From contig CM040447.1 of the NCBI GenBank assembly GCA_022749755.1, forward strand, positions 4,548,545 through 4,612,544: DNA of 64,000 nucleotides. Direction: 5' to 3'. Source of the DNA: Azadirachta indica (Eukaryota; Streptophyta; Magnoliopsida; Sapindales; Meliaceae). The notes beneath the pieces are model-generated. The model was not told where the DNA came from. It saw nothing but the letters and a program-made list of their open reading frames with translations, and did no database searches. A program made the position numbers and the translations under genes. This document shows, piece after piece, positions 10,741 to 22,870 of the stretch (position 1 is its first letter; each line of letters begins with the position of its first letter).

Positions 10741-13155
10741 GCTTCGAATCTGCTATCACTTCATCAATTTGCAAGAAGAGCATTGAACATTTTATTACAA
10801 AAATAATTCCCCTCATCAATAATTATGGCCCTTGGAGTACCTAACCGAGTGAAAATATTCTGCAGTAGAAACTTCATCGCAACTTTAGCATCATTTATCG
10901 GTGTGGCAATAGCCTTCACCCACTTGGAAACATAGTCAATTGCTAAAAATATGTACTCATGACCAAATAAAAAAGGGAACAACCCCATGAAGTCAATCAC
11001 CCGTACATAAAATAGCTCAACCTCAACAGATATAGCCAAAGGCAACTCATGACACTTCGAAATATTTCCAACGCACTAACAATGGTCACAAGTCTTCACA
11101 TACTTATAACTATCACTGAAAAGTTTGGCTCAATAAAAACTGGATTATAGAACTTTTACAACCGTTCTTTTTGGTCTAAAATGCCCTTGATAGGGTGATG
11201 AGTGGCAATGATGGAGAATACTTTAGACTTCCTCTTCAAGGATAGACCTCCTAAGAATTTGATCAACACAACTCTTGAACAAAATTGGATTATCCGAAAC
11301 ATAGCTATTATCATCATGGAGAAACTTTGATGGCTTGACAAGTTTGCTAGCAACACATTATGAAGTTTACATAATCAACATACCAAGGAGCCTTACTCTC
11401 CATGTTAAGGAAATGCTTATCTTGGAACATTTCTTGAACACAAGAATAGTTGTCCTTGTCCTCTTCTAACTCTAGCCTAGAAAGATAGTCTGTTACCATA
11501 TTTTCGCTTCCCCTCTTATCCCAGATCTCTAAATCAAATTCTTGCAATAAAGGAAACCATCGAATCAACTGTGCCTTAACATTCTTCTTGGCAAACAAGT
11601 ATCTGATGGCAGCATGGTCTATATTACCTTCAACCTAATGATGTATAAGCAAAACTTATCACATGCAAACACTACTGCTAACATCTCCTTTTGTGTAGTA
11701 GTGTAGTTCAACTATGCCTTATTAAAAGTACAGTTGGAGTAACTAATAGCTTGAAATGTCTATCTCTCCTCTGTCCTAATACAGCTCCGACTACATAATC
11801 GCTCGCATTGTATATGATTTCAAATGGCTTTTTCCAATCTGGAACAACCATGGTTGGAGCTGAAACTAATTTCTCCTTGATAGTTTCAAATGCTATCATA
11901 CAAGCTTCATCAAACACAAATGGGGCGTCCTTTTCCAATTTACTGCACAATGGCTTAACTATTTTTGAAAAATCTTTAATGAACTGTCGGTAAAAACCAG
12001 CATGACCTAAAAAACTCTTAAACCTTTTATATTTGTTGCAAGAGGGTGCTTCTCAACCATATCTATCTTGGCACTCTCATCAAACTACAAGCCCCTTTTA
12101 TGACACTGATGTCATAGAACAATGCCTTCTTTTAAATAAAATGGCATTTTTCCTAATTCATCACCAAGTTCTTATCTTCACACCATGCCAACAGAAGAGG
12201 TAAGTTGTTTAGGCAATCAGCAAATGATGTCCTAAACACTGAAAAGTTATCCATAAACACCTTCACACATCTTCTATTGTGTATGAGAAAATCACCATCT
12301 TCCAACGATTAAAGGTCGCAGTAGCATTACATAACCCATAATGGCATGCAACAGAAAGCAAATATACCATATAGACATGTAAAAGTGGTCTTCTCCTGAT
12401 CTTCTGGTGATATATCTATCTAATTATATCCTGAATAACCATTTAAGAAGCAATAGTACTTAAACCCAGGAAGGCAATTAAGCATTTGCTCAATGAACAT
12501 AGAGGAAAATGATCCATTCGAGTTGTTATGTTCAGCTTTCGATGGTCAATACATATTCTCTACTGCCTGAATGACCTTAAAGGAGTAAGCTCATTTTTGT
12601 CATTTTTCACCACTTTCATGCCACCTCTCTTCGGCAGCACTTACACTAGGCTCATCAATGAGCCGTCCAAAATCGCATAAATGATACCTGCAAACTTTGC
12701 ACGAACAATTTCTTTCATAGCCGGATTAAGCCGACTCTGTGCTTCATGGATGAGTTATAATCTTCCTTCATTAGAACTTTGTGTATGCAAATGGTGGGGC
12801 TAATGCCTTTGATGTCAACAATTGACCAACCTAAAGCAGATTTATATCTTTTTGACACCCCAAACAACCACTCTTCTTCTTCTTGACTCAAATTGGCTGA
12901 AATTATAACCCGAATAATGGAGTCTTTACCTAAAAGGAATATCACCAATGATCCAGCAATTGTTGCAAAACAATCCCATTATGAGTAGTCACTGGAGGTC
13001 TTGCAATCCTTTTGGACTATCTCAAAATCATTCAATTCAAGCTCACAAATATTATCATAATTAATATCATTAGCCTGTAAGGCTTCCAAGGCATAAACAT
13101 CATCAAAGAAATCATTACACCCTCCATTAGAAAGATCATCAACATTTAAAGAAAT
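10741..13155 (-). pseudogene. Ty3/gypsy pol relic: RT, RNase H, integrase
   Basis: Degenerate polyprotein read right to left. An RT-leading segment (LSQEEEEWLFGVSKRYKSALGW, DIKGISPTICIHKVLMKEDY) is at 12715-12948. The RT core is in broken frames at about 12000-12700. The RT/RNase H junction (FETIKEKLVSAPTMVVPDW, YNASDYVVGAVLGQ) is at 11708-11950. RNase H end ([18 protein letters not shown]) is at 11470-11598. The integrase core (DFMGLFPFLFGHEYIFLAIDYVSKW, GTPRAIIIDEGNYFCNK) is at 10764-11045. The integrase is cut off at about 10764, so no C-terminus or LTR follows. Many stops are present. It belongs with the gypsy fragment at 14376-14990. Confidence 0.88.
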
Positions 13156-14375
13156 TGAGTTAAAGAATTAATAGAAGAATGAAATACGCAAGGATAAACT
13201 ACCTAGAGTCTTGATTTCACTTAACTATCACTATGTTTCTCTTAATTAGCCATTATTAATATGTTTTGGTCTAATTCACTAATCACAAGATTAAAACTAA
13301 CGGTAATACCTCTCTTGAGCATAAATCAAGGTCTTACATACAACGTTTCAAGTTGATATCCCTATCTAACTCAATTAATTATATGTTCTTTAAGCACTAC
13401 TTGTTGTTTAACACTTAAAACTCAATTTACCTCCCAGTTTCTTAAAATCCTAAATGTTAATTAGATTATTTAGGTGTTGATTACCTCCTGGTCTCATAAC
13501 TACCTAGATTATGTTTCCTTAATCTGATAAACGAATCAATTTTTCCCAAGAATTAATTTATCCATCTTCAATTTAACTAATTCATTTATTAATAAATTAG
13601 AACATTCAGCAAGGTAAACACAAATGCATCAAACCATAATAACATTAGTAACATGCTAATTAATTAAAATGTAGTTCAGACAAGTTACATCAAGTCCCTT
13701 AATTAAGAAATCTAGCCCACCATCTCAAATATCAATGTTAAAATCATTATGTATTTCATAATCTTCAAATTCAACAAATAAAGTTCAAATGAAATACAAA
13801 ATGACAATGATAAAGTTTAGAAAACTAGATTAGAGATAAAAGGTTTAACAATCCTCCTTAAAGTCTTCTTCAAAAGGCTTCAACTTGAATTAACCACCTT
13901 CTCTCTCTAGAATCCCTCTTTGTTCTTCACTTTCTCTCACTCTAAAACTCCATTTTCTACTCTTGGTTTGTTCCTTATGGTGGTGATCTATTTCAAAAAT
14001 ATCTAAACCTAAAAGATACGCAAATTCGGTCATTGGTTGATAATTTCACGACCAAAAATCATCCAAAGACATCCAGGAGGCACGAGCCCACTCAAAATCA
14101 TGCAAAGGCATAGTGGAGGCTCGACAGATGGTGTGGCCCATAATCATCAGCTTTAATTTTCTTGCACTTTGGTCCCTAAACTTTTGCACTTTGGTCTCCA
14201 TTTTCTTTCTGACTTTTCCGAGATTTCTTTCTCAAGCCGATTTTATCTTGAATGACCATTTGCTTTCTTTTCTATATAAGGCACTAAAATTCATCAAATA
14301 TTAACAAAACTTGAGGATTTACAAGGCAATTCAAGTCTTAAAGTGACCGATAAGTGCGTATTCAACACACCTATC
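13156..14375. repeat. ~1.2-kb non-coding repeat, copy A, inside the gypsy relic
   Basis: Separates the gypsy protease from the RT part. It resembles 14990-16162 in the same orientation: both have TTGATTTCAC-TAAC-TCAC-ATGTTTCT near the left, then TATC-CTATCTAACT-AATTAA, CACCTCC, and CACTTTGGTCCCTAAACTT-like sequence near the right. No protein was found. It may be an LTR or a non-autonomous retroelement inserted into the gypsy element. The polyprotein stretch expected between protease and RT is also missing, so the junction is not a clean insertion. Confidence 0.6.
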
Positions 14376-14990
14376 AATCCTTCTCCGTATATGCCACAAT
14401 AAAGTCCACTGGAAAAATGAACTTATCCAACTTCACTAGCACATCTTCGATGATACCTTGTAGACAAGTAAGTAAATGATCTGCCATTTGCAATGAAATA
14501 GTCTTCTACTTAACTTCAATAAGGCCCACCTTCAGAAAAACCACAAGTGGCATGAGATTTATGCTCACCCCCAAATCATATAAAACCTTCTCAAAGTTGG
14601 ATTTCCTAATAGTATACAAAATAGTAAAATTAGTTAGATCTTTCTCCTTTCCCGGCAATTTTCTTTAAAGAATTGGACTGCACTTTTTAGTTAACTTCAT
14701 AGTTTCGTATTCTTTTAACCTCTTTTTCTTCGACATCACTTCCTTCATGAACTTAGCATGATTTAACATTTGTTCCACAACATCCACGAATTGAATATTG
14801 ATGTGAAGCTTCTTAAACATCTCCAAAAACTTAGAAAACTGAGCATCTAACTTCTTTTTATCTAAAATCTCTTAGGGAATGGCAAAGATGTAGCAATAAT
14901 TGAAGGATTATGCAGAAATAAGATCTCATATGGATTTGATAACTCTTTTAGTGTTTTCAATTCAACTTCAAAATCAAGAAAATATGAAAA
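14376..14990 (-). pseudogene. Ty3/gypsy gag C-terminus and protease fragment
   Basis: Reverse-strand reading gives KTLKELSNPYEILF and FLEMFKKLHINIQFVDVVEQ (gag end). KFMKEVMSKKKRL and the aspartic protease region VLYDLGVSINLMPL follow, where the family usually has DLGAS, and then GIIEDVLVKLDKFIFPVDF. Stops interrupt it. This is the upstream half of the element whose RT-integrase half is at 10741-13155. Confidence 0.82.
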
Positions 14991-16162
14991 TATGAAAAAA
15001 AAATACCAACAATTCAATTAATTAACAAAAATAAAAATAAGAAATGAAGCTAATAGAGCAAGTGTGTGGAATTTGATATTGAAATGATCTTAGAATTTTG
15101 ATTTCACCTAACCTTCACCATGTTTCTTCTAATTTGGGAATTTGTAATGCTTACATTTTTAATAAACTAATCATAAATTCTAATTAACCTTGTTTCCTAT
15201 CCCAAGTGTTGAACTAAGTCCTATGTATAGTTAACCAAGTTAATATCTCTATCTAACTTAATTAACTATGCCTTCTTTTAGCCTATCCTATTATCAACTC
15301 TTAAAGATTCACTCACCTCCTAGTTACTTAATTCCGCAATATTAATATGATTATCTAGTTATTAAGGTACTCCCAAACTCTTAGTACATTAAATTATATT
15401 TTCCAAATCTAATGAACAAACTATTCTGAGCACTTTTTCATTCATGATTAGTCAAATAATTCATCAAGATACAAATTATTAGCAATAAATGCAAGAAAAA
15501 TACAAATGTCTAAAAGTTAATAACATTGATAAATTTTAAAATTAATCAAAACATAGTTTAGCTAGGTCACATCAAGATCCTATAATATAAAAATCTAGTC
15601 TAACATATCAAGTTCATCATGAAATTTATAATCCTTAAGATGATTAGAATAATAAAATTTAAATGAAATTCAAGACAATGTAATAGAGTTTAAGAGAATA
15701 AACTAGTGATGAAGAGGCTTCAATCTATCAATCTGTAAGTATTGGCTCAAATTCTTCAGAGTGATGATGATTTCTACCTCTTCTCTCTCCAGGATTTTTC
15801 TCCCTTTTTCTACTCTTTCTCACTATAGAAACTGGACTTTTCCATTCTGGATCATGGTGGCTAATGGTTGGGAATGAATAAAACTTAGAACTCCACTAAA
15901 TCTAGTCATTCATGGCAAAACCAATGGTCAAGAATGGGCCAAATTGTACAAAGTTGTGACCTGAATCATGAACAGAGTATACATATAAAGTGGCCTGATT
16001 GGATTGTGCACACACGTGGCATAGATGGTACATGAAAGCCACTTACCCCAATGAGCAACGCGCTCACCCCACTTGTTCAGTGAATGCAAGGTGTGCGTGC
16101 CACTCCTTCTAATGCTAATGCTCCCTCAACTTTGAATTATTTGCACTCTAGTCCCTGATTTC
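14991..16162. repeat. ~1.2-kb non-coding repeat, copy B (left part, split by hAT)
   Basis: Related to copy A at 13156-14375. The hAT element at 16163-21044 sits in its right part. Joining 16162 to 21053 restores a copy A-like sequence, with GTCCCTGATTTC running into TTTGCGGTTTGGTCCCC. Where copy B ends on the right is unclear, probably near 21130. Confidence 0.55.
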
Positions 16163-18222
16163 TAGGGATGGCAAAAATCCTCAAACTCGTTGGTCCCCAT
16201 TTAACGTAGGTTTAAGGCGTAATTTTAAAAACAAAATAGGTTTGGGGTTCCAACCTATTTTAAAATTAGGGCGGGTTCAACAAATATAGGTTCTGCCCTA
16301 CCCCGCCCTGTTGACCCGACAAATGTAAAGAAAACCTAGATTCTATTTTTTATCCCCAAAGTAATAAGTAGCAGTCACCTCTTAGTTCTTACACCTTCTA
16401 AAAACACAATCAACAGACAGCACCACGTACCCTTTTGCTTGCCGTCGCTACTTCACTAATGCTCTTGTCATTGTCTTTCTTCAACTTGTGCGTGGTCATC
16501 GTTTCTACCACCACTACCCTAAGCCATTGACCCACTATTACAAGGTAATTGCTTCCATAAATAATTTTTACATTCTTTAGGTATGCGTTAGTTTGATTTT
16601 GCTTTTCTGTTGTAACTAATCTTCAAGCTGATGCTAAGGCTATCTTATATACCATTGTTGTCAGATGATTAACAAGGTGGATTATATGATGTTGGAAATT
16701 TGTCTTTATAGCCATATATATTCATGAATAAAACCCTCTGTTATATATTAGGCTCTAAATGATTGTAGTAAAAGACACTTTATATGCCATAAACTTCTTG
16801 ATAGGAACTTACTATAGTGAAATTTCAAAATGCTGTAACTTATGGCTAGATTTTAGCAAAGCTAGCACGAAAAATACAAAAAAAAAAAAAGCTGGCTAAC
16901 AAGTTTTCTGGTAAACATTTTATAATTGGTTTCTTATGAATCTCATTCTAAGTTCGAACTTCTTCACTAATCTATCAGATGACTGAGATTAACTTTTTAT
17001 CTAAATTTCTTGAGGAGGTGAACTTCAGCACAAATAAAATCATTCTTGGCTAGATTTTTTGGCTTACTTGTACTCGGCCTAAATAAAATTATCACTATCT
17101 AAAAAGAAGTGGCATTAAAGGAAAATTGACTAATTTTAAGACCAAAGATGAAAGAACTATGTGGCGGGTGGCTAATAGAATTTGTGTTCTGAACCTACCA
17201 TTGTTTTCAACAATTATAAAATAATAAAGTCCATCTTGCTCAAGTAAATCTGAACTTGGCAATACTTATTTAATTCTACAGATATAGTTTTCCCATTTGA
17301 TATCTATCTGCTAGGTTAATCATCAAAAGTCTGTTTCTTGCCAAATTTTTTTAATAAAAATAAAAAAAGGAAAAATTTCAAGGCAACAATGATTTTGCTC
17401 CAATTATCAAAAATTGATCACATAGTGGAGCCTTTTATCTATTCTTAAATGCGCTCCAATTATCAAAAATTATAAAATTAATAACAAGCATGTGCTAAAA
17501 GGTAGCTAAGGGCACAAATAACAAATCATTTTATATATTTATCATTTATCTTAAATTTGATTATTTATTTTTTTGCTAATAAAAGTCCTATAGTGAGGAC
17601 AAGTTTGAAATAAGTAGTATTAATTATATTTGTGAATTTATTTTTGTAAATGGAGTAAATGGGTTGATGATTATTTATAGCAAAAAATTAAAAAAAAAAA
17701 AGAAAAGTCTAAACCTATTAATTATATAGGTACTACATGCCTTCCTTGCATTACACCATGTCTTTGAACATTCTTTAATTTGACTAGAAAATTGAAATCG
17801 ACAACTTTTTATAACCTCTCAGAAATATATTTTTAATTTCCAATTTTGTTTTTAATTAACAAATTCTTATGATTATTTTACAGTTCAATTAATTAGGTTA
17901 TTTTGCAATTTAATTAACCTAAATTGAAATGCACAATTATGTTTTTGATTTGCTGTTTTGTTTGCTGTTGGGAAACTACTATTGGGATTATTGTTTTATG
18001 CTATTTGAAATACTATTTTTTTCTGTTTTGTTTGTTGTTAGGAAGCTGTTGGGGTTGTTATTTAATGCTATTTACAATGCTATTCTTTGCTATTTTGTTA
18101 GCTGTTGGGAAGCTGCTATTGAGGTTTTTGATTAATGCTATTTAAAATGCTGTTTGCTGTTTTATGCTATTTAAAATGTTATTTTTATTTTTGAATATTT
18201 ATATTTTTTAATTTTAGAGAAA
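16163..18222 (+). other. 5' non-coding part of the hAT element
   Basis: About 2 kb before the transposase start. No protein was found. The right end holds the tandem repeat at 17950-18185. It may be 5' leader with an intron. Confidence 0.5.
17950..18185 (+). repeat. Tandem repeat, about 3-4 units of ~65 bp
   Basis: Units share TGTTTTGTTTGCTGTTGGGA, an -AGCTGCTATTG- part and TTATGCTATTTAAAATGCT. They differ by substitutions and small indels. The repeat lies just upstream of the hAT transposase start. Overlapping ORFs here are artefacts of the repeat. Confidence 0.75.
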
Positions 18223-20490
18223 TGGCATCAAATGATTGACTTAGATTAACAAGTGCTGAAAGTGCTGAAATTGTTGATCTTACAAATGATATGCCAGCTT
18301 CAAGTAGTATGGGAAGGTTCAGATCTTTAGTGTGAGAACACTTTGATAAAATTGATGTTAATGGGGAGAGAAAAGCAATATGCATGCTTTGTAAGATGAA
18401 ATTGGTGGTGTGACCTAAAGACAGTACAAAACATTTGCATGATCACATGAATAAATCTTGCGTTATATGAAGACAAAGGGAAATAACATAATATTCAAAG
18501 AAGTTGAAAGTGGAGAAAGATGAAGAAGGAAATACAACAGTGGAGATTTTTTAGTATGATCCTATTGTAACTAGTAAGATGATTTCTAAGATGATTATTG
18601 TGCACAAGTATCCTTTTAGTTGTGTAGAGCATGAATAGTTCATAAAGGTAACAAGTTCTCTTAATCCTATATGGAACAGTGTATCCCGTAACACAATTAA
18701 GAATGATGTTATAACAATGTATGAATTGGAGAAGGCTAAAGTTTTGGGTCTTTTTAAGAATAGCAAGAATAAAATTGCTCTCACAATGAACATTGGACAT
18801 GTAGATCATAAACAATAGGGTATATGGCTATTACTGGACACTTTATTGATGATTCTTAAGTCTTGCGCGAAAAAGTCTTAAGGTAATCATTTTTTATACA
18901 TATGTAAAAATACAATGCATTTAATAAATAATTTTAATTAAATTGAATAATTTTGTAAATATAGGTTTATGTATCTGAAAGCTCCACACACTGCAGACAA
19001 TGTGTAATGCATTGTTGAATGCTTTGGTGGAGCTCAATTTGGATCGTAAGGTATCTCCTTTAATCGTTAATAATTGTTCTAGCAATGATCACATGATTCT
19101 TTTCTGGTTGGAGAAGTTTGATAGACGCGACTTAATTTTGGATGGGTCAATATTTCATGTTCGATGTACTGCTCATGTTTTGAATTTAATTATTAGAGAA
19201 GGAATGTCAGTTATTGGTCAGGGAATTAGTAAAATTTGTGATAGTGTTACATATTGGTCAACAACGAAAAAAAAGAGGGAGAAGTTTGAAGAGGTTGCTC
19301 GTGTACTAGGCAGTTGGTACTTGATTGTATTACTAAATGGAACTCTACTTATCTCATAATTTTTGTTGCATTAGAATATAGGACTGTGTTTTCTAGATTG
19401 AGATTTCTTGACTCACAATATGCGAGTTTGCATAATGAAGAAGAGTGGGAGTTGGCTAAAGTTTTGGCAACTAATTTGAAACCATTTTATGAAGTCACAA
19501 AATTATTTTCTAGGTCTACATATCAAATTGCTAATTTGTTTTTGGTGCATATTTGTGAGATAAAATTGTCATTAGAGGAGTGGCATGCATCTCCTTTTCT
19601 GACAATTAGGGAGATGGCAAAAAGGATGTTTGATAAATTTCATAAATAATGGAAGGATGTTTATGGAATTTTAGCGTTGGCAGCTATATTTGATCCAAGG
19701 TACAAAATAAAGTTGTTAAATTTTTATTTTCCTCAATTACATCCTGGTTCTTCTTTATGTCACATTGAGAAAGTTCATAATCTTTGTCTATATCTGATTA
19801 AAGATTATGAAATGAAATTTGGGGCATGTGAAAATACTTCTAATTTTTGCGCTAATGGTTCCTCTCGTTCTTCTTTGCATTTTATTGGGAAACAAGCTTA
19901 ACGTAAGTCAAAGTTCAAAAATTTTGTGGAAGCTAATGTGAATGAACATAAAAAGACGAAGTTTGAATCATATTTGGAAGATGAGGTATTGCCTGAGCAT
20001 GAATCTTTTGACATTTTGGCTTGGTGGAAAGCGAATCAATATAAGTATCTTATCTTGTCTAAGATTGCTCGAGGTATATTAGTAATTTCGGTGTCCACAG
20101 TTGCTTCTGAGTTAGCTTTTAGCACAGTTGATAGAGTTGTAACTCACATCGCAATAGCTTACATCCTAATATGGTGGAAGCTTTGATGTGTACTCAAAGT
20201 TAGTTACGTGATGGTATAAAATTTTTCATGTTCATATATTTTTTTAATGTTTTCATTGATTTGTTTTAATTGTTATGTATGTCCTTTTTTTAAAATATTA
20301 GATGGAAAACCCATTTTAAGTGTTCTTGAAAATGCTATTAGCACATTTGCACAAGGGGATGTTGAAGATTTTCAAGAGGTAAATGTTGTTTATAATAATT
20401 AATTTCCAAGAATAGTTTTTGAATACAATTTCAATAGAATTTTTAACTTTTTCCTTTTTGATTTTTTGTAGGATGATGAAGAAAGTTGAA
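18223..20490 (+). pseudogene. hAT transposase (BED finger, RNase H-like, hAT dimerisation domain)
   Basis: Starts MASND at 18223. The BED zinc finger is recognisable (EHFDKI, ICMLCKMKL, TKHLHDHMNKSC; two Cys and two His kept) but carries stops where Trp is expected. MIIVHKYPFSCVEHE and SRNTIKNDVITMYE follow. After a probable intron (about 18880-18965) come the catalytic-core segments CNALLNALVELNLDRK, VNNCSSNDHMI and HVRCTAHVLNLIIREGM (19000-19320). A frameshift leads to TKWNSTYLIIFVALEYR. REMAKRMFDKFHK, AAIFDPRYKIKLLNFYF and the C-terminal dimerisation domain (FDILAWWKANQ, TVASELAFSTVDR, 19926-20140) end it. At least six stops or frameshifts make it inactive. Confidence 0.9.
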
Positions 20491-21109
20491 GATATTGCGG
20501 AATATATGAGTTATTTGTGTTTTTTGTTTGGAATATTACTATTATAAATTCTTGTATGATTTTGTGCTTTCATTTAGAATTAGAATATTTAATTTGTTAG
20601 ATATCATTTCATAATTATTTGTTAAGATTTTATTTCATTTTATTTTTATTGTCTAATTTTTATAAGAAGTGGTTAAAAGTTTACAGCGTGTTGAGAATTC
20701 TAAAATTAATTTAATATTTATCATGAATTGATAACAACTTAAAAGTGTTTTAAATATGATTTTCATCAATATATGTAAGATGAGATTTATGGAAAAAAAG
20801 AATAAGAGAAGGCAAAACAAAAAATGAATTGGGTTTCCTATTGAAAAACGATTAATATTAAGAATATTATAAAGAGAAAATTAAATTTTGGTCAAACAAG
20901 GTCAAATAGGGCGAGTTGAGGACGGGTTGGATGAGTCAAAAACAGGGGCAGGTTGGCCTCAAATCGAGATAGGGGTTTGGGTCCAAACATGTACACAATG
21001 GGGCGCATTCAGGGACGACAAACCCCACCCCATTGCCATCTATATTGATTTCTTTGCGGTTTGGTCCCCATTTTTGTGTTTGCTAATTTAGTAACTCGTT
21101 TTCATGTTG

Positions 21110-22100
21110 TTAAATGCCTTTGACCAAGATTTTCTACATTTCTGCACAAAAACATAAAATTTCATAAAACAATGCCATCATGCTCAATCTATCCCCTAAT
21201 TCTTGCTTAATACTGTAAATCTGCCTAACATACACATCTCCCAATCGATAGTTAAGAATGCATCGCTTGCCATAGTTGTAGATGGTGGAATAAGAGGCAA
21301 TAACTGAATGTATTGATTTGATCATAATGGAAGTGTATTGACTGTAAGTAGGACCCACATGAATATCTTTCATTGCCTCATTTTCTTCATCATCGGCCTC
21401 ATTTAAAAGTTGATGCCTCCAAAGTTTAGTTGATTGCCATGTTATTCATATGGTTGTTCTTCACGGTAGTGGAGAAAAGAATAACCTCCATCAGCGATAG
21501 TCATATGGTCCTCAGGGTAAGGAGCATAATACTCAATAATCGGTGGGTATTCATTTTGTAACAGTGGAGAGTAATGTTCTTGAAACCTTAAAGTTGTGCA
21601 ATTGAATTGCTGCTGCACTAGAACTTCATGGTCGTTGCAAGAAGTGTATCGCTCAGCTAATGTTTCCATTAGAGGACTTGAAAGGGGGTACAGTAAGTGG
21701 TAGGATGCTCACAAACATGTGACATTGAATGTTCTGCACTGGCAAAATGTTTCACAATAGGATACAAGTAATAAATGACCCCTCAAGCTCAAAACATAAC
21801 ATGGATTACTAACATTGACAAAGGCACGAAAACCAAACTCCATATTAATAGTCACTACCATCTGAGACACCCACAATAGTCATATACTATCAACAAAGAT
21901 CATTTTCACTTTAATAGTTGACTCAGTTGGATTAATCACATATAATGCATACAAAATCTACATAAATTGTTTATAGGCTATGTTTGGATCCACGTAAAAT
22001 AGCATAACTTCTTTGCCGATATAAACACCACCACTATTTGAAGTCTATTCCCATGAACGTTCAAATTGAGTAACCATTGTAATCGGCCCATCCATAACTG
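21110..22100 (-). pseudogene. MULE transposase N-terminal fragment
   Basis: Minus-strand frames resemble the plant MuDR N-terminal region. MDGPITMVTQFERSWE, GGVYIGKEVMLFYVDPNIAYKQF and NPTESTIKVKM are at about 21840-22100. KHFASAEHSMSHVCEHPTTYC and a linker (21442-21780) follow. DVYVRQIYSIKQELGDRLSMMAL (21150-21260) is like the start of the DNA-binding region. Stops and frameshifts occur, and no catalytic domain follows. The fragment ends where repeat copy B resumes. Confidence 0.6.
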
Positions 22101-22199
22101 TATCAAAATGCCAAAAAGAAAATGTTATACAACTATAGAAAAAACACAATTACTAGTATTCTTAGTACTTAACACAAGCGTCAGACCACTTCAATGTAA

Positions 22200-22870
22200 G
22201 TTATAAAATTTCACACCTTACTCAAAAGTATCCATCAAGTCAAGTGAAAATTTCATCTTTCTCAAAAATAGGCTTCGAGTAGGGAGAATTCTTGATTCTC
22301 CCTCTATTCTTTGATCTAATATTCTTAGACCCCTTTTTCATTTCCATAATATCTCGAATCCGCTTTTTATTAGTTTAAAAGGTTAAGTATAATACATATA
22401 AGTCCCTAAAATTTAGTCTATTAACTTAAATAGTCCTAAATTTTTAAAAATACCTATAAAACTATAATTAATTAAAAAATAATAATTATACCCTTATATA
22501 ATATTATTAGGCAAAAAATTATTTTCAACTCTTAACTAAAAATAAATATTAAAATTATAATATAAATTAATAGAATAAATTTTAGGGACTCACATGTAAC
22601 CTTATCAACTAATACAAGTAAGAATCGGGATATTATAGAAATAAGAGGGAGATATTAAGGCATAGGTCAAACAACATGAGGAAATTGAGAATTCTCCCCT
22701 TTGAATAAGGTGAAAAATCACACTTTACTAGAAAGTAAGTTTGAGTAAGATGGTAAGATGAGATTTTCACCCTACTTGAAAGTAGGTTTCGAGTAAGGTG
22801 TGAATTTTCGCCTTATTCAAAACCTACTTTTGAGTTCGATAGCAAGAACTCGAAAGTAGGTCCCGAATCA
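22200..22870. repeat. Nested fold-back repeat
   Basis: Sequence around 22280-22368 pairs in reverse complement with 22614-22700 (GGGAGAATTCT, CCCTCTTATT-TATAATATC-CGATTC). Further out, both sides contain copies of a motif like CACCTTACTCGAAACCTACTTTC. A MITE-like palindrome (22369-22613) lies in the centre. No gene is present. Confidence 0.65.
22369..22613. mobile_element. MITE-like 245-bp palindromic element
   Basis: The ends ATTAGTT-AAGGTT and AGTCCCTAAAATTTA-TCTATTAA are repeated in inverted orientation at both sides. The AT-rich centre has no coding capacity. A GTCCCTAAA-type end is common in plant MITEs. The superfamily is not determined. Confidence 0.65.

Larger units (their letters stand above)
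16163..21044 (+). mobile_element. hAT DNA transposon (RICESLEEPER type), decayed
   Basis: 4.88-kb element. The left end TAGGGATGGCAA (16163) pairs with the right end, which reads TATAGATGGCAA on the other strand (from 21044). The flanks CTGATTTC (16155-16162) and TTGATTTC (21045-21052) form the 8-bp target duplication typical of hAT. If the boundary is shifted by one base, TGATTTCT matches in 8 of 8. Subterminal G/C-rich stretches, unlike the AT-rich surroundings, are seen at both ends. It encodes a broken transposase (18223-20490). It inserted into repeat copy B, so it is younger than that repeat. Confidence 0.9.
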
